Assembly: GCA_022792885.1 (NCBI GenBank)
Contig: JAAWBX010000012.1
Location: 1 to 64,000 of the forward strand
Source of the DNA: Lachnospiraceae bacterium
GTDB taxonomy: Bacteria > Bacillota > Clostridia > Lachnospirales > Lachnospiraceae
Direction of reading: 5' to 3'
DNA: 64,000 nucleotides
Below are positions 1 through 7,463 of the stretch, in pieces (position 1 is the first letter of the stretch; the number at the start of each line of letters is the position of its first letter). The translations under genes were made by a program, and so were the position numbers. The notes under the pieces are model-generated. The model saw only the letters and a list, made by a program, of their open reading frames with translations. It ran no database searches and had not been told where the DNA came from.

Positions 1-131
1 GCGATACGGTATACCCGGAGGGTGAACCTTGTGAAACGCCGAATGGCGATACGGTATACCCGGAGGGTGAACCTTGTGAAACGCCGAATGGCGATACGGT
101 ATACCCGGAGGGTGAACCTTGTGAAACGCCG
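1..131. repeat. 45-bp tandem repeat, 2.9 copies, running off the left edge
   Basis: Three near-identical head-to-tail copies start at 1, 46 and 91; the last is cut after 41 bases. The period is 45 bases (15 codons). The plus-strand frame starting at base 3 is open through all copies and would read DTVYPEGEPCETPNG per unit. The minus strand also has an open frame (FGVSQGSPSGYTVSP per unit), so coding strand is undecided. After the last unit the plus frame runs on in non-repetitive, low-quality sequence to a stop near 258. This may be the 3' end of a repeat protein broken by the adjacent element, or a non-coding minisatellite. Confidence 0.9.
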
Positions 132-132
132 G

Positions 133-147
133 TACCGTCGTTTCACA
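133..147 (-). repeat. Degenerate solo end of the palindromic element
   Basis: TACCGTCGTTTCACA differs at two positions from TACCGTCGCTTGACA, the intact outer arm seen at 47092. It abuts the last tandem-repeat unit. It may be an old left boundary of the element whose right arm is at 493-508, which would place the 31-residue ORF inside. Confidence 0.45.
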
Positions 148-238
148 TATTTTTTATAATGGGAAGACTCCAGCATTTTTTATCATCCTTTTTGGAGTTA
201 TTTTATAATCAAACTGGAATTCGGAGGAGGTATATCGG

Positions 239-334
239 ATGGATTTTATTTTGAATGTGTTTGCGGAAATCACTGATTTCTTCATTGATTTTTGGGTAGA
301 CAAAGTTATCAATAAGTTCACAAAAAAGAAATAA
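239..334 (+). CDS. 31-residue hydrophobic/amphipathic microprotein
   Basis: The ATG follows a strong GGAGGAGG ribosome binding site (222-229) with about 9 bases spacing. The product begins MDFILNVFAEITDFFIDFW and ends in a lysine tail (KKK), giving one amphipathic, aromatic-rich helix with a basic C terminus. No domain is recognisable at this size. The shape suits a membrane-surface peptide or a type I toxin-like peptide, but I see no antisense RNA gene to support the latter. The stop codon lies at the left edge of the palindromic element at 337-508. The good Shine-Dalgarno is the main argument that it is real. Confidence 0.6.
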   Translation: MDFILNVFAEITDFFIDFWVDKVINKFTKKK

Positions 335-336
335 AC

Positions 337-508
337 AACAAAAGCACACACGCCCTGAACTGCGCCGATGGTTCGGTCTTCTGCGTTATCTTTGGTCGGC
401 GTACATCCAATACGCCTTATTCGTCTGCCGGGAAAATCGGACCATTGACATCGGTTAAAGTCGAAGAGTCGAAAAGGAATAAATGGCAGTCCTTGTCAAG
501 CGACGGTA
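337..508 (+). repeat. Palindromic dispersed element, long copy 1
   Basis: About 135 bases align without gaps to the copy at 47107-47246. The arms CGATGGTTCGGTCTTC (366-381) and GAAAATCGGACCATTG (432-447) pair, with several G-U/A-C type substitutions relative to the perfect arms of copy 2. An inner hairpin GGCGTAC...TACGCC (398-404/411-416) is kept. The right outer arm TTGTCAAGCGACGGTA (493-508) is intact; the left outer arm is decayed. No transposase is encoded. MITE-like or REP-like; the strand is arbitrary. Confidence 0.8.
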
Positions 509-524
509 TGCTTTTCTGATAAAC

Positions 525-600
525 AAGCCGGAATGATTTGTCTCCGCCGGGCGACTAGCCACTGCTTTCGGAGCCCAAAGGGGACAAATCATTCCGGCTT
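525..600 (-). terminator. 18-bp perfect inverted repeat, probable terminator of the ECF gene
   Basis: AAGCCGGAATGATTTGTC (525-542) and its exact reverse complement (583-600) enclose 40 bases containing a nested CTCCG/CGGAG stem. It begins 16 bases beyond the stop of the minus-strand ECF gene. The T-run after the stem on the minus strand (TTGTTTATC) is weak, so it could also be a processing structure or a remnant of a mobile element. Confidence 0.6.
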
Positions 601-616
601 GCTGCGGAAAATAGGG

Positions 617-1144
617 TTAGATGTTTAAATGGGAAAGCACGCGGCTTTTTTCGAAAACCTGGGAGAGGAGCAGCGCGGCGGCGGCGCCGAAAATCCCCTG
701 TACGATGTTGCCGGGAATGCTTGCGGCGGCGGCAAGGCCGCGGCCGAGAAGGAGAGCCGCATAGCAGAAATAGCCGCCTGTCATGATGGTTTCGGCCAGG
801 ACGGAGCCTGTTAGTTGAGGGAGGAAAGAAGCTTTTTCGTTTTTGCGGGCTTTCTGCGCGATCATGCCGGCCGTGAACGCCATCAGAGTTTTGATCAGCA
901 ACGTTCCCGGGGCATAATATGCGTAGCCTGTCAGGATATCGGCCATGGCGGAACCGATGCCGGCGGAACACGCGCCGTAAATCGGACCAAGCGTCCAAGC
1001 GGATAAAAGTACCAGACAGTCTCCCAGATTTACGTAGCCGCTCATGGGGGAGGGGATCTGAATGATCATGGTCGCCACGCAGGTCATGGCGGTGAATAAA
1101 GCGGTGGTAACTATTTTTTTTACATAGTCCGAATTCGTATTCAT
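617..1144 (-). CDS. ECF transporter S component (riboflavin-type family)
   Basis: 175 residues, the usual S-component size, with about five to six membrane helices. The segment around residues 30-90 (GYVNLGDCLVLLSAW, then GIGSAMADILTGYAYYAPGTL) matches the pattern of the ECF-ribofla_trS family (PF07155): a substrate-binding integral membrane subunit that joins a shared EcfAA'T energising module. That module is not in this window. The substrate is unknown; no riboswitch is visible in the 240 bases upstream. The start is set by AAAGGAGACACT-ATG. A solo end of the palindromic element (1164-1180) lies just upstream. Confidence 0.85.
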   Translation of the reverse strand: MNTNSDYVKKIVTTALFTAMTCVATMIIQIPSPMSGYVNLGDCLVLLSAWTLGPIYGACSAGIGSAMADILTGYAYYAPGTLLIKTLMAFTAGMIAQKARKNEKASFLPQLTGSVLAETIMTGGYFCYAALLLGRGLAAAASIPGNIVQGIFGAAAALLLSQVFEKSRVLSHLNI

Positions 1145-1163
1145 AGTGTCTCCTTTGCTGTTT

Positions 1164-1180
1164 TTGTTAAGCGACGGTAA
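1164..1180 (+). repeat. Solo end of the palindromic element
   Basis: TTGTTAAGCGACGGTAA differs at one position from the end at 493-508 and at 43463-43479. It sits in the leader of the ECF S-component gene. Confidence 0.55.
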
Positions 1181-1318
1181 CGCGTTAGGTTCATTATAGA
1201 GGAAACTGTCATGATTAAAATGACCAATTTGAATAATTTTAATCAGGCCAGTTGAAAAACATAAAGCGGAGACGTTTTAAAGCAGGGTATAAAATAAAAA
1301 AGCTGGAAATTTTACGAG

Positions 1319-1347
1319 TTGCATTTTCGTTTTTAATATGATATAAT
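1319..1347 (+). promoter_or_regulatory. Promoter of the ald-nhaC pair
   Basis: TTGCAT (1319-1324), a 17-base spacer and TATAAT (1342-1347), 41 bases ahead of the start codon at 1388. Confidence 0.65.
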
Positions 1348-1387
1348 AATAAAAATTTTGTGCTTTTATACAGAAAAGAGGTTATAT

Positions 1388-2554
1388 ATGATTTTCGGGT
1401 TGTTGAAAGATATCAAGGACGGAGAGTATCGGACGATCGTCACGCCGATCGAAGCGGAAGCGATCCGGGAAGACGGGCATGAAGTCTATGTGCAGGCCGG
1501 GGCAGGGGAAAAGGCGGGATTTTCGGACGAGCAGTATGAGGCGGCCGGCGCGGTGATCCGGCGGACCGCGAAAGAAATATATGATGCCTGTGATTTTGTG
1601 ACGAAAGTAAAGGAACTGGAGCCTTGTGAATTTGGGTTTTTGCGGGAGGGGCAGATTGTGTTCACCTGCATTCATCCGGCGGCTCACCCGGAGGAGGTGC
1701 AGGCGCTTCTGGATAAAAAGGTGATCGCGTTTACCGCGGAAGATTCGCACCGCTACGGTTCGCCGAATTGCGAGGCGGCCGGAAAACAGGGAGCTTTATT
1801 CGGTTTGGAATCGATGCTTTCCATTCACGGCGGGAAAGGAAAGTTTGTCAGCGGTTTAGGCGGCGCGCCGGCTATGAACGTGTTGATTTTGGGCGCCGGG
1901 ACGGTGGGAAGGGCGGCTTTGCAAGTGCTATATAATCTCGGAGCGAATGTCACGGTAATGGATATCAATATCGGGGTTTTACGGACTGTTTCGGAGGCTT
2001 ATCACGGACATATCAGCACGGCGCTTTGCACGAAACAGACCATTGCCCGGATGCTTCCTGCTACGGATCTGGTATTGAACTGTGTGAAATGGCCGAAGGG
2101 GCGGGCCGATTATCTGATCGACCGGTCGATGTTGAAGTTGATGGAAAAAGGATCGGTTATTGTGGATATCAGCAACGATGAGAACGGCGCGATCGAGTCT
2201 TTCCATGAAACTACGCACGAGAACCCGCGCTATGTGGAAGAGGGGATCGTACATTTTTGCGTCAGCAATATTCCGGGAGCAATTTCAAATTCGACGTCCA
2301 TCGCCTATGCGGCTTCCGTATTGCCGCATTTTCGCAGTATTTTGAATTTGGGCGTGGCGGAAGCCTGCGTCCGCGACGGCTTTTTGCGGAGGAGCCTGAC
2401 GGCTTATAAAGGTTATCTGACACATGAGGAAACCAGCGCGCTGCAGAACCGTCCCTGGGTCCGGCCGGAGGATATCCTGGGGATCGCGGACAGGGAGTTG
2501 GATGCGGCGCCGCCGGCGACCGTGACCAGATCGAAGAATTTTCTGAAAATTTAA
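1388..2554 (+). CDS. ald: Alanine dehydrogenase / PNT-family amino acid dehydrogenase
   Basis: 388 residues from ATG 1388, which sits after AAGAGG; an earlier in-frame start at 1358 lies only 10 bases beyond the promoter -10 and has no ribosome site. Family features: an N-terminal substrate domain opening GLLKDIKDGEYRTIVTP, lysine in KVKE, histidines in CIHPAAH, a Rossmann motif GAGTVGRAAL near 180, and VDISND holding the catalytic aspartate near 265. Known family role: NAD-dependent oxidative deamination of L-alanine to pyruvate and ammonia. Divergence from typical alanine dehydrogenases leaves room for another small amino acid. The next gene is an NhaC antiporter 77 bases on. Confidence 0.85.
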   Translation: MIFGLLKDIKDGEYRTIVTPIEAEAIREDGHEVYVQAGAGEKAGFSDEQYEAAGAVIRRTAKEIYDACDFVTKVKELEPCEFGFLREGQIVFTCIHPAAHPEEVQALLDKKVIAFTAEDSHRYGSPNCEAAGKQGALFGLESMLSIHGGKGKFVSGLGGAPAMNVLILGAGTVGRAALQVLYNLGANVTVMDINIGVLRTVSEAYHGHISTALCTKQTIARMLPATDLVLNCVKWPKGRADYLIDRSMLKLMEKGSVIVDISNDENGAIESFHETTHENPRYVEEGIVHFCVSNIPGAISNSTSIAYAASVLPHFRSILNLGVAEACVRDGFLRRSLTAYKGYLTHEETSALQNRPWVRPEDILGIADRELDAAPPATVTRSKNFLKI

Positions 2555-2631
2555 GAAAAGGATGGATCTGTTGAGATAAATTCGGGGTTTTTGCCGAAAA
2601 GATACCATTAGAAAAAGAAAGGAATGTGTAC

Positions 2632-4041
2632 ATGGAAGAACTTGTATCGATGGGATTTATTTCTTTGATACCGGCGATTCTGGCGATTGTGCTGTCATTT
2701 GTTACGAGAGATACCGTCGCGTCTTTGGTAGTCGCCTGTATTACGGGGACTTTGCTGGCCGGCAACGGACTGTTGGGCTTCCCTACTCTGTTAAAGGAGA
2801 GCTTGGGGACTACCAGTTTCTCCTGGGTTATGCTGCTGAATTTGTTTGCCGGGATCCTGGTCGCTTATTTTAAGAAGACGGGAGCCATTCAGGCTTTTAC
2901 TCAGTTTGTGAAGGAAAAAAACCTGGGACGCCGCGGCGTGCAGCTGGTAGCATGGGTAATGGGAATGTTCGTTTATTTCAGCGATTCGTTCAGTCCGTTG
3001 TTTGTGGGATCGACGATGCGCGAGGTATCGGACAGTGAGAATATTTCCCGGGAGAAGTTGTCGTACATTGCGGATTCGACGGCGGCTCCGGTCAGCGTGC
3101 TGGTACCGATCACCGGCTGGGCGGCTTATTTGAGCGGTTTGGCGATCGGGATCGGATGTATTGCGGATCAGGAACAGGCTTCGGCGCTGTTTTTGCAAGC
3201 GGTTCCGTTTAATTTTTACGCGATTCTGGCCGTGATCCTGGTCGGATTGATCGGTTCCGGGATTCTGAAAGATTTTGGGCCGATGAAAAAGGCGGAAAAA
3301 CGGGCGATCGAGGAGGGGAAGGTAATCCGGGACGGCGGTACGCCGATGGTCGGCAAGGAGCTGACGGAGATGCAGGCGTATGAGGGTTTAAAGCCCAGAA
3401 TGTTCCTGAATTTTATCCTTCCGGTGATTTTGATTATTTGTATTGCCGTAGGGACGTATATTCAGATGAATTCGGCCAAGACGATGGAAGCTTTTCTGTA
3501 TGCGATTCTGTTCATGAGCGTCAGCATGCTGATTCAGGGCGTGCCGTTTAAGGAGGTTATGCGGACGATTCAGGAAGGTATCAAGGGGGCGGTGCCGGCG
3601 GTGATTATCCTGGCTCTGGCTTACAGCATCAACGCACTCAGCAAGCAGATGGGGACAGCCAATTATATTATCCATATCACGGAAGGATTTTTGACTCCGG
3701 CGCTCCTGCCGGCGATCATTTTTCTGGTTTCGGCGGTTATGGCTTTTGCTACGGGGTCTTCCTGGGGGACGTTTGCGATCTGCATGCCGATTGCGCTTCC
3801 GCTGGCATTCAGTTTTTCCGGCGGCGAGGTGAGTACGCTGGTCGTCGCGGCGTTTGCCGCGGTAGCGGGCGGGGGTGTGTTCGGGGACCATTGTTCGCCT
3901 CTCTCCGATACGACGGTGTTGGCCTCTTCCGGCGCCGGCGCGGATCATATCGATCATGTGAAAACGCAGCTACCTTACGCGTTGTGCTGCGGCGGGGTGG
4001 CGACGGTGTTGTATTTGATACTTGGTATGATAAGTCTGTGA
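2632..4041 (+). CDS. NhaC-family Na+/H+ antiporter
   Basis: 469 residues, about 11-12 hydrophobic segments, with the NhaC-family signatures YFSDSFSPLFVG near 115, AYSINALSKQMG near 320 and GGGVFGDHCSPLSDTTVL near 410. These proteins exchange sodium (or an amino or organic acid) for protons at the membrane. ATG 2632 is preferred because AGAAAGGA lies 8 bases upstream; the GTG two codons earlier is too close. It appears to be cotranscribed with the alanine dehydrogenase-like gene and may be the transporter for that gene's substrate (inference). Confidence 0.85.
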   Translation: MEELVSMGFISLIPAILAIVLSFVTRDTVASLVVACITGTLLAGNGLLGFPTLLKESLGTTSFSWVMLLNLFAGILVAYFKKTGAIQAFTQFVKEKNLGRRGVQLVAWVMGMFVYFSDSFSPLFVGSTMREVSDSENISREKLSYIADSTAAPVSVLVPITGWAAYLSGLAIGIGCIADQEQASALFLQAVPFNFYAILAVILVGLIGSGILKDFGPMKKAEKRAIEEGKVIRDGGTPMVGKELTEMQAYEGLKPRMFLNFILPVILIICIAVGTYIQMNSAKTMEAFLYAILFMSVSMLIQGVPFKEVMRTIQEGIKGAVPAVIILALAYSINALSKQMGTANYIIHITEGFLTPALLPAIIFLVSAVMAFATGSSWGTFAICMPIALPLAFSFSGGEVSTLVVAAFAAVAGGGVFGDHCSPLSDTTVLASSGAGADHIDHVKTQLPYALCCGGVATVLYLILGMISL

Positions 4042-4045
4042 TTGT

Positions 4046-4095
4046 AAAAAAAGGGATGTCGACCGGAGGTGATTTTCCGGCGGCATCCCTTTTTC
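4046..4095. terminator. Bidirectional terminator between nhaC-type and MATE genes
   Basis: AAAAAAGGGATG pairs with CATCCCTTTTT, with a nested CCGGA/TCCGG stem. It is flanked by A and T runs, so it works for the converging transcripts on both sides. Confidence 0.85.
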
Positions 4096-4129
4096 GTATG
4101 GAGGACAAACATGTTGTTGGTAATCAATG

Positions 4130-5434
4130 TCAAGAGGCTCTTGTGCGTAGCCGGAAAAAGAGGGCCGCGGCCAGAGCAACCGCTTCCGATAACGGATAGG
4201 CCAGCCAGACGCCGGTTACGCCGCCGAATTTTGCCAGCAGCAGGATGGCCGGAATAATAACGGCAAATCCGCGGATGGCTGAGATCAGGAAGGCGGGAAG
4301 AGGCCGTTCGGAAGCGCTGTAGTAAAAAGTCATTAAGATATTGATTCCGGCAAAGAAAAATCCGGCAAAATAGATTCGAAGGCCCTCTTTGGCCAGCCGG
4401 GCGAGTTGCGGATTGCCTTCGCTGTTGAACAGGCCGATCAGGACATCCGTGCCAAACCAGCTGCCGAGATACACGAGGCCGGAGAAGATCAGCGAGGTGA
4501 TCAGGCCGTAACGCAGAAGTATTTTCATATTTTTACGGTCGCCTTTCCCGTGGCAGGTGCTGACCAGGGGCTGAATGCCCTGGGCCAGGCCGTTGAAAAG
4601 GCAGACGACGACGATGGCCAGATTTGTGACGATGCCGAAGGCGGCGATGCCCAGATTCCCGGTCAATCCCAGGAACGCGAAGTTAAACGTGATAATCACG
4701 AAGCCGCCGGATACTTCGTTGAGAAAAGCCGAGAAACCGAGGGCGCTTATCTTCGGCAGCGCGCGCAGAGGTAGAGTCCGGAACGTAAAACGCATCCGGT
4801 TTTTCTTTCTTATAAAATGGAGGCTTAATACGGCCAGGCTGATTAACGGTGATACGCCGGTGGCGAAAGCCGCGCCGAATATTCCCATGTTTAGAGGGAA
4901 GATAAAAATATAGTCAAACAAAATATTGGACAGGCTGCCCAGAATCATGGCGGCCATGGCCAGCTTCGGCGCTCCGTCGTTCCGGACGAAAGCTCCGAGG
5001 ATCTGGTTCAAGATGAAAAAAGGCGCGAACCAGAAGATTGTGTTCAGGTAACAATATGTAAGGTCGTATACATCCGCGTTCGCGCCCAGCGCGGCCGTGA
5101 TCCGGCCGGTCAGACTCAGTCCGGCCGCCAGGAAGAGAAGTCCGGTGACAATTCCTGCCGTGAGGACGAGGGAATAGACTCCGTCGGCTTCCCGACTGCG
5201 TTCCTGCGCCTGTAAAACCGCGTAGCGGGCCGCGCCTCCGGTTCCGAGCATAATGCCGATTCCGAAGATCAGGTTAAACATGGGCAACGCCAGATTCAGC
5301 GCCGTGATGCCGTTTGCGCCCATGCCTCTGGCGATAAAAAAGGTGTCCGCCAGAATATAGCAAGTCAGTCCGATCGTTCCGAAGATATTCAGGCTGACAT
5401 ATTGAATAAAATCTTTTAGAATTGGATTTTTCAT
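4130..5434 (-). CDS. MATE-family multidrug/cation exporter
   Basis: 434 residues with the 12-helix pattern of MATE/MatE proteins, beginning MKNPILKDFIQYVSLNIFG. These sodium- or proton-driven exporters remove cationic drugs or metabolites. A longer frame to 5506 has no ribosome site; the start at 5434 follows AGGAACGG. It shares only family-level similarity with the second MATE gene at 42043-43416. It ends in the shared terminator with the NhaC gene and is not part of the upstream catabolic operon, which is transcribed towards it and ends 123 bases upstream of this start. Confidence 0.85.
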   Translation of the reverse strand: MKNPILKDFIQYVSLNIFGTIGLTCYILADTFFIARGMGANGITALNLALPMFNLIFGIGIMLGTGGAARYAVLQAQERSREADGVYSLVLTAGIVTGLLFLAAGLSLTGRITAALGANADVYDLTYCYLNTIFWFAPFFILNQILGAFVRNDGAPKLAMAAMILGSLSNILFDYIFIFPLNMGIFGAAFATGVSPLISLAVLSLHFIRKKNRMRFTFRTLPLRALPKISALGFSAFLNEVSGGFVIITFNFAFLGLTGNLGIAAFGIVTNLAIVVVCLFNGLAQGIQPLVSTCHGKGDRKNMKILLRYGLITSLIFSGLVYLGSWFGTDVLIGLFNSEGNPQLARLAKEGLRIYFAGFFFAGINILMTFYYSASERPLPAFLISAIRGFAVIIPAILLLAKFGGVTGVWLAYPLSEAVALAAALFFRLRTRAS

Positions 5435-5557
5435 AGACAAACCGTTCCTGCCTTTCCGTAAGGGAATCTCCCGTATCGCCGTTTGACGTTCTAATAAGGA
5501 TACCATTTTTGGGCGTGGGAGGCAAGTGCGGATTGCCGGACCGTCCGGGATGCGGAC

Positions 5558-6814
5558 TTAGCGTGAGACGGCTTTAACGGCTCTGTGGAAGAAGTCCTCC
5601 TGGCCGAAGTTCCCGGATTTTAGGACCAGTCGGACATGGGGCGCGTTTAGCGGCGTCAGGAGCGGCACGCCGGGGGCGATGCTTTCGCCGATATCATAGG
5701 CGTTGTAGCCTAGCTTTTTCGTTATGGCGCCCGAGGTTTCGCCGCCGGCGCAGATCAGCCGTGTGCAGCCGGCCGCCAAAGTTTTGTAAGCCAGGGAAGC
5801 CAGGGTGTTTTCCAGAAGTTCGGGGATCCGGCAGCAGGCATTTTTCGGCTGTTTTTTGATGTTTTCCGGCGAGTCGGAGGTGTAGACCAGCACCGGGCCG
5901 TCTTCGGCCAGGATAAAGGCCAGCAAATCGTCCTCGGCGAGCCGCCCGTTTCGGAGCTTCTCCGGATCCGCGAAGATTCCCCGCCCGCCGTGGTCCAGGA
6001 AGTGTTTAATCTGTCCGCGCGTTGCGACGGAGCAGCTTCCGGCCAGCAGAAGAGTGATTTTTTTGGCCGGGGCTTCGGCTGCCGGGGAGTTATCGGATAA
6101 AGCCGCGGCTCTTCCGGCCAATCCTTCCAAAAGGCCCGAGCCGCCGGTCAGGAAACGCAGGTGTCCGAAACAGGAGATCAGTTTTTCCGCGTCCGCGTCG
6201 TTTTCGTAATCCGGGATGAGATAGCAGGTTTCGCCGTTTTGTTTTTGCGTATCCAGGACGGCCCGGATCTCTTCCGGGGTCATCCGATTGGTAGGGAGTA
6301 CGACGGGCCGGTAAGTTCCCTGAGGGGCCATGAGACGGTCAATACGGCTGTCTTTCATGGGAGTCAGCGGATGATCTTTCATGGAACTTTGGTCAAGGGG
6401 GACGCCGTTTACATAGAGACGCCCGTCCTTTACCTGCCGTCCGTTGACGGGAAGGGCCGGGCACAGGATCGTGCCGGTTTCTTCCAAGGCGTCCAGAATC
6501 AGGTCGGTTACGGGGCCGATGTTTCCCGCGGGCGTCGAATCGAAGGTAGAGCAATATTTAAAATAATATTGATCGGTTCCGTTGGCTCGCAGCCAGTTGA
6601 AGGCTTCTTTGGCTTCCGTCAGGGCCTGTTCCCGCGCGGCGGTCCGTATCTTCAGGGCGATCACGACGGCGCCGCCCGAAAAGGTATCCGGCAAAGGGGT
6701 TTTCGGGGTGCCGTTATAAAGCAGAGTTTTCAAACCGCCTTTTTTCAAAAAGGAGGCGGCGTCGCTCCCGCCGGTAAAATCGTCGGCGATACAGCCGATT
6801 CGGATCTGTTTCAT
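5558..6814 (-). CDS. Four-carbon acid sugar kinase (DUF1537; OtnK/OiaK-like)
   Basis: 418 residues, normal for the family. The N-terminal domain opens IGCIADDFTGGSDAASFL, the hallmark ADDxTG substrate loop, and carries KYCSTFDSTPAGNIG near 105. The C-terminal nucleotide domain has AGSCSVATRGQI near 260 and ICAGGETSGAI near 355. Family members phosphorylate tetronates, 3-oxo-tetronates or 3-oxo-isoapionate. This is the last gene of the 15-gene operon, 23 bases after DhaL. The exact substrate is open; in this context a product of the PGDH_C-type dehydrogenase is plausible. Confidence 0.85.
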   Translation of the reverse strand: MKQIRIGCIADDFTGGSDAASFLKKGGLKTLLYNGTPKTPLPDTFSGGAVVIALKIRTAAREQALTEAKEAFNWLRANGTDQYYFKYCSTFDSTPAGNIGPVTDLILDALEETGTILCPALPVNGRQVKDGRLYVNGVPLDQSSMKDHPLTPMKDSRIDRLMAPQGTYRPVVLPTNRMTPEEIRAVLDTQKQNGETCYLIPDYENDADAEKLISCFGHLRFLTGGSGLLEGLAGRAAALSDNSPAAEAPAKKITLLLAGSCSVATRGQIKHFLDHGGRGIFADPEKLRNGRLAEDDLLAFILAEDGPVLVYTSDSPENIKKQPKNACCRIPELLENTLASLAYKTLAAGCTRLICAGGETSGAITKKLGYNAYDIGESIAPGVPLLTPLNAPHVRLVLKSGNFGQEDFFHRAVKAVSR

Positions 6815-6837
6815 GATAGGGTTTTCCTTTCCGCTTG

Positions 6838-7455
6838 TCAGGGAGTCCGCTCGGCGAGCGCTTCGAAAATCAGCCGTCCGGCCGCGGAGCCTCCGTCCAG
6901 AATCCCGATGCTTTTTTCTCCGTAATAGGCGGCCCGCCCGTGGACGGCCCGCAGAGAACGGGTGCGTTCCGAGCCGGATGCCGCCGCGTCGGCCGCCGCT
7001 TGCCAGGCGGTTTCGGGAGAGGCCGTCCGGTGTTCTTCCAGGGCCCGGAGGGCCGGGTAAAGAGCATCAAGGATCGTTTTTTCTCCTTCTTTTGAACCGG
7101 CCTTTTTCTCGATATTTTCAAGCCCCTGTTTCATGGCTTCGGCGATCTCGCCGGTGTCGGCGGAGGATTTTCCCCTGAGGTTTTTGGCCATTCCGGAGAG
7201 TCCCAGGGAGAGGATTGTTCCCAGTGTGGAGGGGGAGGCTTCGTTTAAGGTTTTGGCGCTTCCCATAAACAGGCGGCCGAGGTCTTCTTCGTCGGTTTCG
7301 TCCAGATAGCGTACAATCGCCGCAAAGCCGTTTTTTAATGAGAGGCCCAGGTCGCCGTCCCCGTTTTGCTGATCAAGCCCGATCAGATAAGCCTCATTTT
7401 CCGCGATTTTGCAGGAGATTGTTTTCCAGGCGGATCTCAGTTCTTTTGCGGTCAT
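6838..7455 (-). CDS. DhaL-type kinase subunit (DAK2 domain)
   Basis: 205 residues starting MTAKELRSAWKTISCKIAEN, the standard DhaL length. The nucleotide-binding loop shows QNGDGDLGLSLKNG near 35-48 with the conserved aspartates, and the helical barrel has SPSTLGTILSLGLSGMAK near 90. It supplies the ADP/ATP half of dihydroxyacetone- or erythrulose-type kinases. The true start is well inside a longer open frame: ATG 7455 is preceded by AGGAGGAAAC. It lies 8 bases after dhaK. No DhaM phosphotransferase is present, so ATP itself is the likely phosphate donor (inference). Confidence 0.88.
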   Translation of the reverse strand: MTAKELRSAWKTISCKIAENEAYLIGLDQQNGDGDLGLSLKNGFAAIVRYLDETDEEDLGRLFMGSAKTLNEASPSTLGTILSLGLSGMAKNLRGKSSADTGEIAEAMKQGLENIEKKAGSKEGEKTILDALYPALRALEEHRTASPETAWQAAADAAASGSERTRSLRAVHGRAAYYGEKSIGILDGGSAAGRLIFEALAERTP

Positions 7456-7463
7456 GTTTCCTC

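Noticed and set aside
1..131. Possible CRISPR array from regularly spaced direct repeats
   Set aside because: The 45-base units are directly abutting with no variable spacers, and no cas gene is nearby; it is a tandem repeat.
154..351. 65-residue minus-strand open frame over the microprotein region
   Set aside because: No ribosome site, low-complexity translation, and the plus-strand ORF at 239 has a strong Shine-Dalgarno.
1145..1318. Riboswitch ahead of the ECF S-component gene
   Set aside because: No conserved FMN, TPP or other riboswitch motifs were visible in the leader; only a solo palindrome end and AT-rich sequence.
3388..3957. 189-residue minus-strand frame inside the NhaC gene
   Set aside because: Arg/His-rich shadow translation opposite a clearly conserved membrane protein; no ribosome site.
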